From RAM1 sp040376925 (GTDB lineage Bacteria; Pseudomonadota; Gammaproteobacteria; Burkholderiales; Burkholderiaceae_C): a stretch of 5,468 bases of DNA. The stretch covers positions 1 through 5,468 of the forward strand of contig JBEIPU010000201.1 of NCBI GenBank assembly GCA_040376925.1. Reading direction: 5' to 3'. The position numbers were made by a program, and so were the translations under genes. This document shows positions 4,060-5,468 of this stretch, one piece after another; position 1 is the first letter of the stretch, and the number at the start of each line of letters is the position of its first letter. The notes under the pieces are model-generated. The model ran no database searches, was not told where the DNA came from, and worked only from the letters and a program-made list of their open reading frames with translations.

Positions 4060-5468
4060 TCATGCCGCCTGCCGCAGCGGCACCACAGCGCGCACCATGC
4101 GCTTGAGCTCCGGCACGCAACTGCCGCAGTTGGTGCCGCATTTCAGGGCGTCCTGCAGCGCGGCCAGGCGCTCGTCGTCCGTGCCGCTGCAACCCGCCAG
4201 GTAGCCGTCGATGGCAGGGCCGGTCACGTTGAAGCAGGTGCACACCTGCTTGCCGCGCGACTGCACGGCCACCGGCGCCTTGGCGCCCGGCACCAGCAGC
4301 AGCCGGCCATAGGCCTGCGCGGGCAGTTCTTCCTGCAGCAGCGTCTTGACCCAGGCTTGCGCGCTGGTGTCGCCCGCAAGCACAAACGCTTCCAGCGTCG
4401 CCCGGTCGCCGTTGCGCGCCAGCCGCATCGCGCGGCGCTGGCCCTTTTTGCGGTCGGCATAGCGCAGCGTGTCGGCCGCGTCCAGGCCCAAAAGCGCTTC
4501 CATGCGGGCCAGCACCTCGTCGGCCGGCGCCTCGTAGGCGGCGGCACGGAACAGCACGCCGGTGCGTTCGCGGCCTGCCGCGCCTTCCAGGGGTGCATTG
4601 CTGGAAAACGGTACGCAGCTGGCAAACGGGAACGATGCCATCAGTGGCTTGAGCGCCTCGCGCGCTGCCAGCGCCTCGCCGTCGGGCAGCCAGGCCACGC
4701 CCAGCAGCGCCCAGGGCAGCTCGGCCTTCAGCACCTTGACGGCAGCATGCTTGAGTTCAGGCTGTTTGGATGTGGGGCAAAACGCGGGCGAGGTCAGCGC
4801 ATTCACGCCCGCCAGCCGCTCGCCCGTGCTGGCCACGCCGCCGAGAAACTCGGGACCCCAGTGCATGGCAATGAACGCCTGGCTCATGCCCACGTCGGTG
4901 CTGGCCTGCACCGGTCCCACGATGGAGCCGCGCCGGCTGGTCACGTGTACCAGGTCGCCTTCGGCCAGCAGGCGGCGCGCCATGTCCTGCGGGTTCATCT
5001 GCACGCAGGGCTCGGCCACATGGCCGAACAGGCGGCCCAGCGTACCGGTGCGGCTCATGCCATGCCACTGGTCGCGCAGGCGCCCGGTGGTCAGGCTGAA
5101 CGGATAGCGTGCGTCGCGCGGCTCGGCCACCGGCTTGTAGGCCACGTTGGCAAAGCGGGCGCGGCCGTCGGGCGTGGGGAACACGCCGTCTTCGTACAGG
5201 CGTTCGCGGCCCTTCGCATCGCCTTCGCGCAGCGGCCATTGCTGCGGTGCGGCGTCCAGCAGGGCGTAGCTCATGCCGGTGATGTCCAGGTCGCGGCCAC
5301 GGGTGGATTCGCGGTGTTCGTTCCACACGGTTTCGGTCCCGGCGTCGTCCAGCGGGTAGGGGAACAGCGTGGGCTGGCCGGGACGCAGTTGCGCTTGCAG
5401 CCGCTGTGCAAATTCGGTGGCGATCGCCCAGTCGTGGCGCGTGCTGCCGGGCGCGGCCACCGCCGGTC
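4060..5468 (-). CDS. nasA: Assimilatory nitrate reductase catalytic subunit, C-terminal part (gene runs off the right edge)
   Basis: About 469 C-terminal residues are visible; the [4Fe-4S] and main Mo-bis-MGD domains lie beyond the window. Counting from the GTG codon at 5460 (used only as a numbering point, not a start), SLTTGRLRDQWHGMSRTG (122-139) opens the molybdopterin-dinucleotide-binding domain. It runs through AMHWGPEFLGG (198-208) to PAFCPTSKQPELKHAAVKV (225-243), where the SKQPELKHAAV run is typical of the NasA class. A linker region of about 150 residues leads to a BFD-like [2Fe-2S] domain with Cys407, Cys409, Cys445 and Cys448 as likely ligands (CTCF and NCGSC; Cys441 is an extra). 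This fused domain is known from Klebsiella-type NasA and separates it from periplasmic Nap and most formate dehydrogenases. The cytoplasmic enzyme reduces nitrate to nitrite for nitrogen assimilation. Names differ between species (nasA, nasC, narB). Confidence 0.92.
   Translation of the reverse strand, partial: PAVAAPGSTRHDWAIATEFAQRLQAQLRPGQPTLFPYPLDDAGTETVWNEHRESTRGRDLDITGMSYALLDAAPQQWPLREGDAKGRERLYEDGVFPTPDGRARFANVAYKPVAEPRDARYPFSLTTGRLRDQWHGMSRTGTLGRLFGHVAEPCVQMNPQDMARRLLAEGDLVHVTSRRGSIVGPVQASTDVGMSQAFIAMHWGPEFLGGVASTGERLAGVNALTSPAFCPTSKQPELKHAAVKVLKAELPWALLGVAWLPDGEALAAREALKPLMASFPFASCVPFSSNAPLEGAAGRERTGVLFRAAAYEAPADEVLARMEALLGLDAADTLRYADRKKGQRRAMRLARNGDRATLEAFVLAGDTSAQAWVKTLLQEELPAQAYGRLLLVPGAKAPVAVQSRGKQVCTCFNVTGPAIDGYLAGCSGTDDERLAALQDALKCGTNCGSCVPELKRMVRAVVPLRQAA

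Noticed and set aside
3360..4060. ACCATG (minus strand) at both edges of the cassette (3360-3365 and 4055-4060) as a target-site duplication
   Set aside because: Six bases is too short to stand out, and CCATG is a common start-codon context. No terminal inverted repeats or transposase are present.
3572..4243. Minus-strand open frame spanning the nucleotidyltransferase and the end of the nitrate reductase gene
   Set aside because: It is antisense to the nucleotidyltransferase and out of frame with the nitrate reductase; no family features.
4060..4290. BFD-like [2Fe-2S] domain as a separate bacterioferritin-associated ferredoxin gene
   Set aside because: The frame is continuous with the molybdopterin domain, and this fusion is the normal architecture of Klebsiella-type assimilatory nitrate reductase.
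4620..4720. Region between the molybdopterin-binding and BFD domains as an unusual inserted domain
   Set aside because: A segment of this kind between the two domains is what I recall for other NasA proteins with a C-terminal BFD domain, so it is not evidence of novelty here.

Overview
The window comes from a high-GC Betaproteobacterium. The best guess is Burkholderiales, family Comamonadaceae (Acidovorax/Variovorax-like). This rests on the third-position GC-rich coding style, the S21 C-terminus ending in MQLPKKLY, and the grouping of assimilatory nitrate reductase, ybiB and cobA. No database search was possible, so the family-level placement is inference.

Layout from right to left, since most genes are on the minus strand. 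The last 1.4 kb (4060-5468) is the C-terminal part of an assimilatory nitrate reductase, running off the right edge. It holds a molybdopterin-dinucleotide-binding domain and a terminal BFD-type [2Fe-2S] domain. Next is a plus-strand cassette of about 0.6 kb: a 62-residue protein (3457-3645) overlapping a 152-residue nucleotidyltransferase (3590-4048). It runs against the surrounding genes and is visibly lower in GC. Minus-strand transcription then resumes with ybiB (2445-3362), cobA (1678-2448, overlapping ybiB by ATGA) and a BaiN/YhiN-type flavoprotein (422-1645). Finally, a sigma-70-like promoter overlapping the flavoprotein stop codon drives an rpsU-type gene (59-271) through a structured leader of about 120 nt.

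How the genes fit together: nitrate reductase makes nitrite, and assimilatory nitrite reductase (not in the window) needs siroheme. CobA supplies the first dedicated step of siroheme and cobalamin synthesis. YbiB sits inside this group without a known role in it. The nucleotidyltransferase pair looks like an accessory, toxin-antitoxin-like insertion that separates the nitrate reductase from ybiB-cobA.

The most notable points are the following. The rpsU copy has an in-frame TAA at codon 24, with further substitutions at positions usually conserved, yet keeps a good promoter and leader. That leader can form two competing hairpins. The nucleotidyltransferase cassette has a 56-nt stretch coding in two frames, and its divergent upstream region carries a perfect 13-bp palindrome. 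I saw no tRNA, rRNA, CRISPR array, transposase or complete insertion sequence. No stretch over 300 bases lacks a gene. The longest gaps are 272-421 (rpsU promoter and leader) and 3363-3456 (divergent regulatory region).
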